The notes under the pieces were generated by a model. The model ran no database searches. It worked only from the letters and a program-made list of their open reading frames with translations, and was not told the DNA's origin. From Prosthecobacter sp. (GTDB lineage Bacteria > Verrucomicrobiota > Verrucomicrobiia > Verrucomicrobiales > Verrucomicrobiaceae): a stretch of 34,038 nt of DNA. This document shows positions 9,246 through 17,497 of the stretch, in pieces. The stretch is taken from positions 1-34,038 of the forward strand of contig NZ_JAQSEA010000165.1 in the NCBI RefSeq assembly GCF_029946185.1. Reading direction: 5' to 3'. The position numbers were made by a program, and so were the translations under genes. The number at the start of each line of letters is the position of its first letter. The first letter of the stretch is position 1.

Positions 9246-10571
9246 TTAGCGGCTGCTGACGGAGACTGCGCCCATGGCGGGGACCATGATTTCGTCGCCT
9301 ACTTTGAGGGTGGAACCGGGGTTGAGGCGGTTCATCTCGCGAATCTGTTCGGGGGTGGTGGTGAACTGGGTGGCGATGGATTCGATGGAGTCGGCGCTGT
9401 CAACGCGATAGGCGAGGATGCCGCGGTGGGAGTCGGAGGTGTCGGGGCCTTTGGGGGCGGCGGCGACGACGACGGGGGCTGGGGGCGGCGCAGTGGGCAT
9501 GGGTGCGGGGGCGGCGAATGCGGCGGAGGGAGATGGTGGGGGGGCGCTGGGGGTGCCGTAGCCGGGGAGGGGGATGGTGTCGGAGGATTCAGCGCGTGGG
9601 GCTGGTTTGGTCTTGGAGGCGACGGTGACGGTGGTGGTGCGGCCGGGGATTTTCAGGCGCTGGCCGACGATGATCATGTTGACGTTCTTGATTTTGTTGG
9701 CGCTGGCGAGGGTGACGGCGGTGAGCTTGTGCTTGAGGGCGATGGCTTTGAGGCTGTCGCCTTTTTTGACGGTGTAATATACGGGTGAACTGACCTGTAC
9801 GGTGGACGTGGGTGCGGAGTAGCTGCCGCCGCCGGGGGTGGAGGGGGTGTAGCTGACCTGGGTGGTGGGGGAACTGAGGCGGTGTGGGGAGGGGATGAGG
9901 AGGGTCTGGCCGACGTGGACGTCTTCTTCGGTCATGCGGTTGAGCTGCTGGATCTCGCCGACGCTGACGCGGTGGGTGGAGGCGATGTGCCAGAGGGTGT
10001 CTCCGGGACGGGCGATGTAGGTGGTGTGTGCGGCGAGATCGGTGCCGCCATCGTAGCGGGTGCTGGATTTGCCGCTGCGTTTGATGCTGCTGACGTCGCG
10101 CTCGAGTTCGCCGATGCGGATGTTTTGGACTTGGTCGCTGTCGCGGATTTGGGTGCCCTGGCTGGTGAGGTCGCCGGGGGGGCCGTAAACTTTGGGGCGG
10201 GGCGGGGGGCCTGCAGTGGGCTTTTTCGCAGCGGTTTTTTTGGTGCTGGATTTGCTGCTGGTGGCGGGCTTGCGTGTGGAGGTTTTTGAGGTGGAGGCTT
10301 TCGGTGCGGTGCCGTATCCGGGTGGGTAGGTGTAGCCGGGAGGGGGGGGATAGGTGCCGGGGTTTTGAGGACGGCCGACGGGAGCCTGAATCTCGGCTGC
10401 GGATTGTCGGGTGGCTCTGGTGGATGGCTGCTGGTAGCCTGCGCCGGGATAGCCAGGAGGGGCTGGCTGGGCGTAGGCAGGGGGGGCGACCGTGAGCAGT
10501 AGGGCGACTGCGATGCCCCAGGAGAGCGCGAGTGATCTCAGCACAAAGGAGGCAGGGCAGGGCGTCTTCAT
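9246..10571 (-). CDS. Secreted protein with three LysM domains
   Basis: A 441-residue exported protein, predicted to bind peptidoglycan. A signal peptide ends near AYA-Q at about 34. A Pro/Gly/Tyr-rich and then Lys/Thr/Ser-rich linker fills about 35-130. Three LysM modules follow: about 184-227 (YIARPGDTLWHIASTHRVS), 265-309 (YYTVKKGDSLKAIALKHKL) and 387-431 (YRVDSADSIESIATQF), joined by Ser/Pro-rich linkers. No catalytic domain is present. It is transcribed divergently from an N-acetylmuramoyl-L-alanine amidase, so it may recruit or localise that enzyme, which has no binding module of its own. The start is ATG at 10569-10571, with no Shine-Dalgarno sequence; a promoter placed seven bases upstream would give a leaderless mRNA. 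Confidence 0.9.
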   Translation of the reverse strand: MKTPCPASFVLRSLALSWGIAVALLLTVAPPAYAQPAPPGYPGAGYQQPSTRATRQSAAEIQAPVGRPQNPGTYPPPPGYTYPPGYGTAPKASTSKTSTRKPATSSKSSTKKTAAKKPTAGPPPRPKVYGPPGDLTSQGTQIRDSDQVQNIRIGELERDVSSIKRSGKSSTRYDGGTDLAAHTTYIARPGDTLWHIASTHRVSVGEIQQLNRMTEEDVHVGQTLLIPSPHRLSSPTTQVSYTPSTPGGGSYSAPTSTVQVSSPVYYTVKKGDSLKAIALKHKLTAVTLASANKIKNVNMIIVGQRLKIPGRTTTVTVASKTKPAPRAESSDTIPLPGYGTPSAPPPSPSAAFAAPAPMPTAPPPAPVVVAAAPKGPDTSDSHRGILAYRVDSADSIESIATQFTTTPEQIREMNRLNPGSTLKVGDEIMVPAMGAVSVSSR

Positions 10572-10577
10572 ATGGCT

Positions 10578-10621
10578 ATTGTAGAAAATTCGATTGTTAA
10601 TTCAAACAAATATTTTATATT
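10578..10621. promoter_or_regulatory. Overlapping divergent promoters between the LysM gene and the amidase gene
   Basis: A markedly AT-rich segment in otherwise GC-rich DNA. On the minus strand, TACAAT (10578-10583) lies 16 bases downstream of TTGAAT (10600-10605), resembling sigma-70 boxes, with the LysM-gene ATG seven bases further on. On the plus strand, TTGTTA (10594-10599) and TATATT (10616-10621) are also 16 bases apart and point to the amidase. The -35 elements are adjacent, so the two genes may be co-regulated. The boxes were judged by eye only. Confidence 0.5.
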
Positions 10622-10635
10622 TACGAATATTCTTT

Positions 10636-11433
10636 TTGAAATTTTACCCGTTTATCACTCTGAGCCTGCGGACGGTGGTCGCTTTTTCGGCCCTCGCGGG
10701 GAGTGCTTTTTCGCTGGTGTGGCTGGAGCAGCGGCAGGCGGCGGCCCCTTTACCGAGTCAACGGAGGTGGAATGAAACTTCGCCTTTGGTGGTGGTGGAT
10801 GCGGGGCATGGGGGGCATGACGGCGGGGCGGTGGCGAACGGGGTGATTGAAAAAAATATGAGCCTGGACATCGCCAAGCGGGTGATGAAGGAGCTGGAGG
10901 CTGCGGGGGTGCGGGTGGTGATGACGCGGAGCGGTGACCGTTTTTTGTCGCTGGATGAGCGTGCGGCGCTGGCGGGCGAGCATGGGGCGGACGCGTTTGT
11001 GAGTGTGCATCTGAATACCGAGGGGGAGGGGAACGAGGCGGAGGGGATTGAGACTTATTTTGCGGAATCCAGGGCGCTGTCTGCGCGGCAACTGGTGCCG
11101 GGGGGAGATGGCCGAGGGCAACGGGCGGGGGGGAGTGCTGAATTTGCGAGCAGGGTGCAGCGACTGGTGTGCGATGCGACTGGGGCGGAAAACCGGGGGG
11201 TGAAGGCGCGTGACTATGCGGTGGTGGCGCGGGCGGCGTGTCCGGCGGTGCTGGTGGAGTGCGGGTTCATCACGAGCGCGAGTGAGGTGGTGCGGCTGAA
11301 GGAGGCGGGGTATCGTGATAAGGTGGCGGACGGGATTGCGCGTGGGGTGGTGCTGTTTTTACAGACGCAGTCGGCTCAAGCGCCGGTGGTGGCGGCGGTG
11401 CTGAAGGCAGATGGCGGGAGTCGTGGGCGCTGA
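10636..11433 (+). CDS. N-acetylmuramoyl-L-alanine amidase (AmiC/LytC type, Amidase_3)
   Basis: Zinc amidase that cuts the bond between MurNAc and the stem peptide during cell separation and wall turnover. The zinc and catalytic residues are all visible: His in VVVDAGHGGHDGG, Glu in VIEKNMSLD, His in FVSVHLN and Glu in VLVECGFIT, in the order usual for Amidase_3. An N-terminal hydrophobic stretch (TVVAFSALAGSAFSLVWL) should act as signal or anchor. The start is uncertain. The frame is open from TTG at 10594, but the likely promoter covers that codon, so TTG 10636 (used here) or GTG 10675 is more probable; none has a good Shine-Dalgarno sequence. The neighbouring divergent gene encodes a LysM protein. 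The stop lies 16 bases from the convergent PEP-CTERM gene. Confidence 0.92.
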   Translation: MKFYPFITLSLRTVVAFSALAGSAFSLVWLEQRQAAAPLPSQRRWNETSPLVVVDAGHGGHDGGAVANGVIEKNMSLDIAKRVMKELEAAGVRVVMTRSGDRFLSLDERAALAGEHGADAFVSVHLNTEGEGNEAEGIETYFAESRALSARQLVPGGDGRGQRAGGSAEFASRVQRLVCDATGAENRGVKARDYAVVARAACPAVLVECGFITSASEVVRLKEAGYRDKVADGIARGVVLFLQTQSAQAPVVAAVLKADGGSRGR

Positions 11434-11449
11434 GGGCACCGCTTTGAAG

Positions 11450-14400
11450 TCAGGGTGCGACCGCGCCGGGTGATCTGCGGCGGCGGGCTGCGAGGGTGGC
11501 GAGGGCGAGGAAGAGCAGGATGGTGCGGGAGGGTTCGGGGACGGGGGCGATGAGGAGGATGCCGGTGGTGTAGATCTGGCTGAGGTCCCATTGGAGGGTG
11601 ATGTCGAGCGTGGGGAGATCAAAGGCGGCGAAGGTGCCGGTGACGGGTACGCTGAGGTTCGTCCAATCAAAGAGCTTCCATTGATCATTGGATGTGAAGC
11701 CGGTGAGGCTATTGGGGTTGGAGACTTTGAGGGTCGTGCCGGTGCCGAGGGTGAAGGTGCCGGTGACGGCGAGGATGTCGGCGGCGCTGGGATTGAGGGT
11801 GTTGTTTTGGCCGACGCCTGAAAAGAGGTCGAGGACGAGGGTGGAATTTTGATCGAGACTGAGGGTGCCGGTGCCGGAGGTGACGAGCTGCAGGATGCCT
11901 GCGCTGGTGGCGGAAGGGATGCCGACGCTGAGTGTGCCACCAACGATGGTGATGGATTTGTCTGCGGCGGCGGCGATGCGGCCGTTTCCGCCCAGGGTGG
12001 CACCTGCAGAGACGGCCACTGCGCCGGTGCCGGTGGCGGAGCCGGTCATGGTGGAGTTTCCGACGAGCAGAGTGCCGGCGGTTACGGTGGTACCGCCGCT
12101 GTAGGTGCTGTCGCCGGTGATGATCCAAGTGCCAGTGCCGGCTTTTTCGAGTTTCACGCCGGGGGCGGTGGGAGAGGAGGTGGCATTTCCCATGCCGACG
12201 ATGGAGTTGTCGCCGGTGTTGGTTCCGCCCAAGGTGAGGGTGCGCTGGGCGGTGTTGGCGCCGCTGGTGGTGAAGGCGGTGGTGAACTTGACGGTGCCGG
12301 TGCCGGTGTTCTCGATGGTGCCGTTGACGAAGGTGGTGTTGGTGACGGAGCCATTGGCGGCGAGATTGACCACGCGGTTGGTGACCGAATCGGTGCTGCC
12401 GGTGTAGCGCAGCGTGGCTGAGATGGTGCTGCCAGTGACCGATGCGACCCCGGCCGCCAGATCGATGATGGAGTTTGCGGCGTCAAAGTCGCCGGTGCCC
12501 AAGGAGCTTGCAAAGCCGGTGTTGGCGAGCTTTTGAACTTCGAGGAAGTCCTTGTTGATGGTGGTCTTTCCCGCATAGGTGTTGACGGAGCCTAGCTGGA
12601 GGGTGCCGTCATAGAGGGTGAGGGTGAGGTTGTTTTCATACGTGCCGCCGCCGCCAATGATGCCATTGCGAAAGTCACGCACGACACCGGGTTTGTGATT
12701 GGTGAAGCCTGACAAGGTGGAGGAGCCGCCCACGACTGAGTTGGTGGTGCCGGTGCCTTCGATGCTGAGGGCACCGAAAAGATTGACGGCGGAGGTGCCG
12801 CTGCCGATGACGAGCTTTGCGCTGGTGGTGCCCGAGCCCAGGATAAAGTCGATGATGGAGTAAACCGGATAAAGAAGCGTGGTGCCTCCAGCAAGGGTGG
12901 AGACGTACTGCAGAGCTCCTTCTTGAATGCGTGTTGCGCCCGAGTAGTAGGCGCTCGGGAAGTTGCCCTGATTGTAAATGTTACCGGACTCCATGATGAC
13001 GGTGCCGAGTCCGGCTTTGACAATGGTGGTGGCGACAGGGGTTGCTGCGGCGTTGTTGGTGATTTTGGAGCTGATGCGGAGGGCACCCAAGGTATTGTTT
13101 TGGATGATGACGAGCTCGGTATCACCGGATGGAGTCCGCAGAGCGCCGACGGAGATGAGCACGTCATTGGCTCCCACACCGGGTGTGACAAGGATGCCGC
13201 TGGTCGTGAGGTATTTGGTGCCGTTGGTCGTGTCTGAGAGTGTCGTGAGTCCGCCGGTGTTGGTGTTGAAGCGGAGGGTGGTCACCGTGGTGTCCGCGCT
13301 GATGCTGGTGCTGGCGGTTACGTCTGCATTGCCGCTGAGGCTGGCGGTGGTGTAGCCGCCGGTAATGGTGGACAGGCCGACAATGTTTTTAGAGGCGTTG
13401 GCCGTGGCGGTGGCGGCCCAGTCATTCAGGCCCACGGTGGCGTAGGGCACGAGGCCGGAGGTGAGCAGGGTATCCGTGGTGCCGGTGGTGGTGGTGAAGC
13501 CTGCGAGTGCGGTGCTGTCAAACTGCACAATGGCGTATGCGGGGCGGGTGATGGTGGTGAAGTTCACTTTGACGCTGGTGGCCGCGTTTTGATCGACCGA
13601 CAGGGTGTACTTGCCGGCCGTGGTGAAGGTCAAAGTGGTGAAGGCCTGGCTGTTGACGGTCGCCGTCTTGCCGGTGACGCGGAGGGATGAGCCATTGCTC
13701 ATGGAGAGGGCACCAATGGTGCCGGTGCCGGTATAAAGGATGTTGGTGGCGGGCGCGGCCAAACCGCTGAAGTTTAGCCTGAGCGCTCCATTGGTGACGG
13801 TGGTGATGCCACCATTGGTCATGCTGGTGCTGAGGGTGAGTGTGCCGGACCCATCCTTGAACAGGATGGGCGTGGTGCCGGTGATGGTGCCGGTGATTTC
13901 CGTGTTTCCAGCGCCGGAGAAATACAGGGCGATGCTGGTGGTCTGGGCGACAATGCCGCCGCTCAGAGTCAGAAGTCCTGTGTCCGATGCGATGCGTGTG
14001 GAGGACTGGGCGCGGATGACGCCGCTGATGATGTTGCCGTCGCTCAGGCTGCGGATTGAGCCGTCAAGGGCGATGCCGTGGCCATTGGTCTGAATGCCCT
14101 CCGCCAGCGTGATGCCGCCAGAAATATTGAGCGAGGCACCGATCATGATTTTGGTAAGGCTGGCCGTGGGGGCTGCCACACCTAGCGCTGTATTGTTACG
14201 CACTTCCAGGACGCCGCTGTTGACGATGACGTGGCCCGAGAAGTCGTTGGCTCCGGTGAGGATCGTGCGGCCGGTGCCATTGAGGATCAAAGTCGTGGCC
14301 CCGGTACCGTTGTTCCTGATAAGCGAGTTGATGATCAGACTGCCGGTGGAGGAGAGATTGGTGAGGTAGAGCTCGCCTGCCACATTGTTGGTTGTGCCGC

Positions 14401-16066
14401 CCGCCATTAGAATACTGGTGTCTCCGAGCGTGCCGACTGTGAATTCTTGTGCGCCTTTGATCATCTGGATGCCGCCCAACGTGGCCAATCGCAGTGTATT
14501 CCCACTGCCGATGTCGAGGATGCGGGTGCTGCTGGCATCCGTCATGGAAACGGTGGCGATGTTGGTGGTGCCGGAAGCGGTGACTGCTCCGGTGGAGGTG
14601 GCGGAGACGCGCAGGTTGGCGGTGGCGGCATAGCCTGGCAGCACGCCAATGGCTGTGCCCGTCACGTGGTCGAGGTTGCCGGTGTAGAGAGAGACTTTAC
14701 CGCCGACGAGGGAGGCCCAACTGGCATTGACTCCATCTCCTGCGATGTAGGTGGCCCAAGGGCCGAGGAACGTGTCAGACAATCCGCCATAGGTGGCGGT
14801 GATGCTGCCGCTGGCTGGCCCTTTGATCGAAAGAGAGGTGAAGGCAGAGCGGGTGATCGCGCCGAGATTGAGATTGGCGGTGCCGCTGACATCCGAAATG
14901 ACTTCCACTCCGGTACTGCCCTGCTGCAGGGTGAGCCCGGAAAAGGTCTGGCTGTTGGTCTCGCCCACGGCGCCGATCATTTTCAAGGTGGTCGCGGAGG
15001 CTGTGCCACCAACGAGGACCAGCGTGTTGGCCGTGACGCCGTTGTAGAAGATGTTGTTGTCCGGGGCCGTGGCGGAGGCGAAATTTAACACATTCACGCC
15101 CCCTTCACCCGTGTCGCTGGTGCTGAGCAAAGCCGTCAAAGTACCAAAGGTGGTGGTGCCGGTGTAGTTGCTGGCACCGGAGTAGGTCATTGTCACTGGA
15201 ACAATGGAATTGGCTGCCACCGTAGCGCTGCGAGTGAAATTTTTGCTGCCTCCAGCCGTCTCGGTGATGGCGGAGGTGATGGCTGTGGACACCACATTGA
15301 CGCTGGTGTGAAACCGCATGTTGCCGCTGAGGGTGATGGTGCCGGTGAAGGTATTGCCGGTACTGTCCACGCGAATGGCCGGGGAGGTGCCTGCTGCGGT
15401 GATGGGTGTGGAGAAGATGGCGTTGGTCACGCTGATATAAGCCGTGGACCCGGCTTCCACGACGATGCCCGACAGGCCGGTGATGCTCGCCGGCCTGAGG
15501 ACGGCGAAGACGCCACCTCCTGCGGCGGAGCTTTTGAGGGTGAGCGTTCCCGTCAAATTGGGATTGGCGGCCGCCAGGTCAAAGAAGGCTGCCAGGGTGC
15601 CATCTGCCTTGGCAATTGTCAGGTTGCTGCCGATGAGAGGCACGTTAAACCGCACATAGTTGCCGCTGCTGTTGGTGGCGTTGGTAGAGATATTGATGGT
15701 GGCCCCGCTGCCAAGATTGACTGAACCGGTGCCCGAGAATTGAAAGGGGGCTCCGCTGAGCGTGCCACTCAGGGGCAGAAAATTGAAGCCGGCAACGCTG
15801 ATGGCTTCGTTGACGGTGATGGTGGCACCGAGGGTGGAGTTCAGAGAACCAAACTGGGCAATCGCGGTCGGGTCCCAGGGCTGGTTTGACGCGCCATTGT
15901 ACCAATTGTTGTTCGTGTTAAGGTTTGTCCACGTTCCGGCCACGTTGTCGATTACTCCGAGGGTGCCGGGAGTGCCGTCCCAAGTGAGGAGTGTGGGCTC
16001 GGCCTCAGCGGAAATGCTGAGGCAAAAATAAAAGAGCGCGAGCAAGAGGCAAAAAGGATGACGCAT
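11450..16066 (-). CDS. PEP-CTERM protein with autotransporter-type beta-strand repeats
   Basis: A 1538-residue secreted protein. A signal peptide (about 1-21, ending near ISAEA) is followed by a very long Gly/Thr/Ser/Asn-rich region. Its irregular repeats are of the form GTGTWIITGDSTYSGGTTVTAGTLLVG, as in the autotransporter-associated beta-strand repeat family, and predict a beta-helix. The C terminus is a PEP-CTERM sorting signal: VPEP (PEP at 1510-1512), a hydrophobic stretch TILLFLALATLAA and an RRRR cluster. This implies processing by an exosortase encoded elsewhere and export to the outer membrane or matrix. There is no autotransporter barrel, so it is a sorted cargo protein. No frameshift was noticed. 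It converges with the amidase gene. Confidence 0.9.
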   Translation of the reverse strand: MRHPFCLLLALFYFCLSISAEAEPTLLTWDGTPGTLGVIDNVAGTWTNLNTNNNWYNGASNQPWDPTAIAQFGSLNSTLGATITVNEAISVAGFNFLPLSGTLSGAPFQFSGTGSVNLGSGATINISTNATNSSGNYVRFNVPLIGSNLTIAKADGTLAAFFDLAAANPNLTGTLTLKSSAAGGGVFAVLRPASITGLSGIVVEAGSTAYISVTNAIFSTPITAAGTSPAIRVDSTGNTFTGTITLSGNMRFHTSVNVVSTAITSAITETAGGSKNFTRSATVAANSIVPVTMTYSGASNYTGTTTFGTLTALLSTSDTGEGGVNVLNFASATAPDNNIFYNGVTANTLVLVGGTASATTLKMIGAVGETNSQTFSGLTLQQGSTGVEVISDVSGTANLNLGAITRSAFTSLSIKGPASGSITATYGGLSDTFLGPWATYIAGDGVNASWASLVGGKVSLYTGNLDHVTGTAIGVLPGYAATANLRVSATSTGAVTASGTTNIATVSMTDASSTRILDIGSGNTLRLATLGGIQMIKGAQEFTVGTLGDTSILMAGGTTNNVAGELYLTNLSSTGSLIINSLIRNNGTGATTLILNGTGRTILTGANDFSGHVIVNSGVLEVRNNTALGVAAPTASLTKIMIGASLNISGGITLAEGIQTNGHGIALDGSIRSLSDGNIISGVIRAQSSTRIASDTGLLTLSGGIVAQTTSIALYFSGAGNTEITGTITGTTPILFKDGSGTLTLSTSMTNGGITTVTNGALRLNFSGLAAPATNILYTGTGTIGALSMSNGSSLRVTGKTATVNSQAFTTLTFTTAGKYTLSVDQNAATSVKVNFTTITRPAYAIVQFDSTALAGFTTTTGTTDTLLTSGLVPYATVGLNDWAATATANASKNIVGLSTITGGYTTASLSGNADVTASTSISADTTVTTLRFNTNTGGLTTLSDTTNGTKYLTTSGILVTPGVGANDVLISVGALRTPSGDTELVIIQNNTLGALRISSKITNNAAATPVATTIVKAGLGTVIMESGNIYNQGNFPSAYYSGATRIQEGALQYVSTLAGGTTLLYPVYSIIDFILGSGTTSAKLVIGSGTSAVNLFGALSIEGTGTTNSVVGGSSTLSGFTNHKPGVVRDFRNGIIGGGGTYENNLTLTLYDGTLQLGSVNTYAGKTTINKDFLEVQKLANTGFASSLGTGDFDAANSIIDLAAGVASVTGSTISATLRYTGSTDSVTNRVVNLAANGSVTNTTFVNGTIENTGTGTVKFTTAFTTSGANTAQRTLTLGGTNTGDNSIVGMGNATSSPTAPGVKLEKAGTGTWIITGDSTYSGGTTVTAGTLLVGNSTMTGSATGTGAVAVSAGATLGGNGRIAAAADKSITIVGGTLSVGIPSATSAGILQLVTSGTGTLSLDQNSTLVLDLFSGVGQNNTLNPSAADILAVTGTFTLGTGTTLKVSNPNSLTGFTSNDQWKLFDWTNLSVPVTGTFAAFDLPTLDITLQWDLSQIYTTGILLIAPVPEPSRTILLFLALATLAARRRRSPGAVAP

Positions 16067-16379
16067 GGAGAAATGGGGGACTGTTGCTGCTCCAAGCAGA
16101 AAACCAGCCCATGCGCGGCCTGTGAGCCCTACTGGGCATAATAATACTATGATGAGGCACCATCGATTTCATCGTGATCAGCTCGGGTCCTCAGTCGCTG
16201 ATTTATTCCGCAGGTCTCCTTATGCGGTGTCACTTTGAAACAAGAACCTAGGTTAATTCGTTGGAGCCAACGGAATCAAGTTGATCGTGAGGGGCTGCGT
16301 TTGATCAGCTGATGCGAAGCTGCAAGGGGCTGGGGCATTCAGAGGGAGAGTATTTCTGGTGATGTTTGGAAGCGCGAGA
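16067..16379. other. Spacer upstream of the PEP-CTERM gene
   Basis: About 310 bases without a supportable gene. It is less GC-rich than the flanks and should contain the minus-strand promoter of the PEP-CTERM gene, but no convincing boxes were identified. It ends at the target duplication of the MITE-like element. Confidence 0.5.
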
Positions 16380-16687
16380 GGCTTGTCATGAATGGCACTT
16401 GATTAAGGCTGGGCGTCGAGAAAAGCATCCATTCACTAACGAAGCCGAAAAGTGTCACGGAGCGCGGGACTTTAGTCCGCAGCAAGTCGTCCGCGTGGGA
16501 CGTGTGATGGCTCATACTGAATGTCGCAAACACGGTGATGTCGGGTGTCGCGAAATCAGCATGTCAAAGCGGGGCAGGTGTGTGCTGCGGAGTGCAGCGG
16601 AATAAATTCCGCGCTCCTCGGAGCGCTGCGCGAAAACAGTGAGTTTCACGATCTACGCCCTTAATCAAGTGCCATTCAGGCTTGTCA
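16380..16687. mobile_element. MITE-like element, 290 bp, with 20-bp terminal inverted repeats and 9-bp target duplication
   Basis: The element spans 16389-16678. Its left end, TGAATGGCACTTGATTAAGG (16389-16408), is the exact reverse complement of its right end (16659-16678). Similarity between the ends continues imperfectly for about 10 more bases. It is flanked directly by GGCTTGTCA at 16380-16388 and again at 16679-16687, a perfect 9-bp target-site duplication. The interior holds no credible gene but several palindromes: GGACT/AGTCC (16467-16478), GCGGAAT/ATTCCGC (16597-16612) and GCGCTCC/GGAGCGC (16611-16626). This is the signature of a non-autonomous transposon mobilised in trans. A 9-bp duplication fits several IS families (for example IS1 and parts of IS4 and IS5), so the parent family is undecided. 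Confidence 0.88.
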
Positions 16688-17497
16688 TTTTATTGCGCAA
16701 GTTTCAACAAGGGCGTAAATCACCGGGTCTTGTCCGCCTCACACGCCATTCCCGTCTCGAACGCACGCTACGCACTGTATGTGCTTGTGCTGTGCGTGTT
16801 TGCTTCGGCGGCATTTTATGGAGTGTTTGCCGCAGTGGAGTATCCGTGGAACTGGAGCGGGGTGTGGCAGTATCGGCAGCAGTTTGTTTATGGCTGGCTG
16901 AGTACGATGGGGCTTTCGCTGGTGGCGATGATCGTGAGCATTGTTTTTGGCTTTTTGTTGATGCTGGGGCGGCGTGCACCGTGGATGCCGGTGCGGATGG
17001 GCTGCGGGAGTGTGGTTGAGGTGGTGCGCGGATCGCCGCTGCTGGTGCAGCTGCTGATTGGGCACTACATCATTGCGCAGGCACTGAACATTGATCAGCC
17101 GCTCTTCACCGGGATCATTTTACTGGGCTGCTTTGAAGGGGCGTATCTGGCTGAAATTTTTCGGGGTGCGGTGGAGAGCATCAGTGCCTCACAGCTTGAG
17201 GCGGCGCGGGCGGTTGGATTTAGCAAGGCGCAAACGTATCGGTTTGTGATCATACCGCAGGCGCTGCGAAGGGCGCTGCCGGGTACGACGGGCCAGCTGG
17301 TTTCGCTGATCAAAGATTCTTCGCTGCTTTCGGTCATCGGCATTGAGGAGCTGGTGCAAAAGGTCAAGATCATGAACGCTGCGAACTTTGCTCCTTTGGA
17401 GGGCTATCTGCCGCTGGCGCTAGCGTACCTCGCGGTGACACTGCCGCTCTCACATCTGGCGCGTCGTTTGGAAGGGAGGTTTGCGTATGAAACTTGA
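16682..17497 (+). CDS. Amino-acid ABC transporter permease (HisM/GlnP type)
   Basis: Inner-membrane permease of a polar amino-acid uptake system. The open frame gives 271 residues with about five hydrophobic helices (about 30-52, 70-95, 112-134, 140-160, 243-258). The cytoplasmic EAA loop reads QLEAARAVGFSKAQTYRFVIIPQ (171-193), where the ATPase docks. The frame as drawn begins with TTG at 16682, inside the right target duplication of the MITE, so the first 15-25 residues are doubtful. A later start such as TTG 16730, just before ASHAIPVSNARYALYVL, fits the family better. It overlaps the ATPase gene by 11 bases. No substrate-binding protein gene lies beside it, so the transported amino acid cannot be named. 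Confidence 0.9.
   Translation: MSFYCASFNKGVNHRVLSASHAIPVSNARYALYVLVLCVFASAAFYGVFAAVEYPWNWSGVWQYRQQFVYGWLSTMGLSLVAMIVSIVFGFLLMLGRRAPWMPVRMGCGSVVEVVRGSPLLVQLLIGHYIIAQALNIDQPLFTGIILLGCFEGAYLAEIFRGAVESISASQLEAARAVGFSKAQTYRFVIIPQALRRALPGTTGQLVSLIKDSSLLSVIGIEELVQKVKIMNAANFAPLEGYLPLALAYLAVTLPLSHLARRLEGRFAYET
17474..17479 (+). promoter_or_regulatory. Ribosome binding site that fixes the ATPase start
   Basis: GGGAGG lies seven bases before ATG 17487, making that codon the start rather than the in-frame TTG at 17481. It is one of the few clear Shine-Dalgarno sequences in the window and lies within the end of the permease gene. Confidence 0.7.

Noticed and set aside
16366-16605. A 79-codon frame inside the MITE-like element as a transposase remnant
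   Set aside because: It runs through palindromes, lacks any DDE-type motif and crosses the left end of the element.
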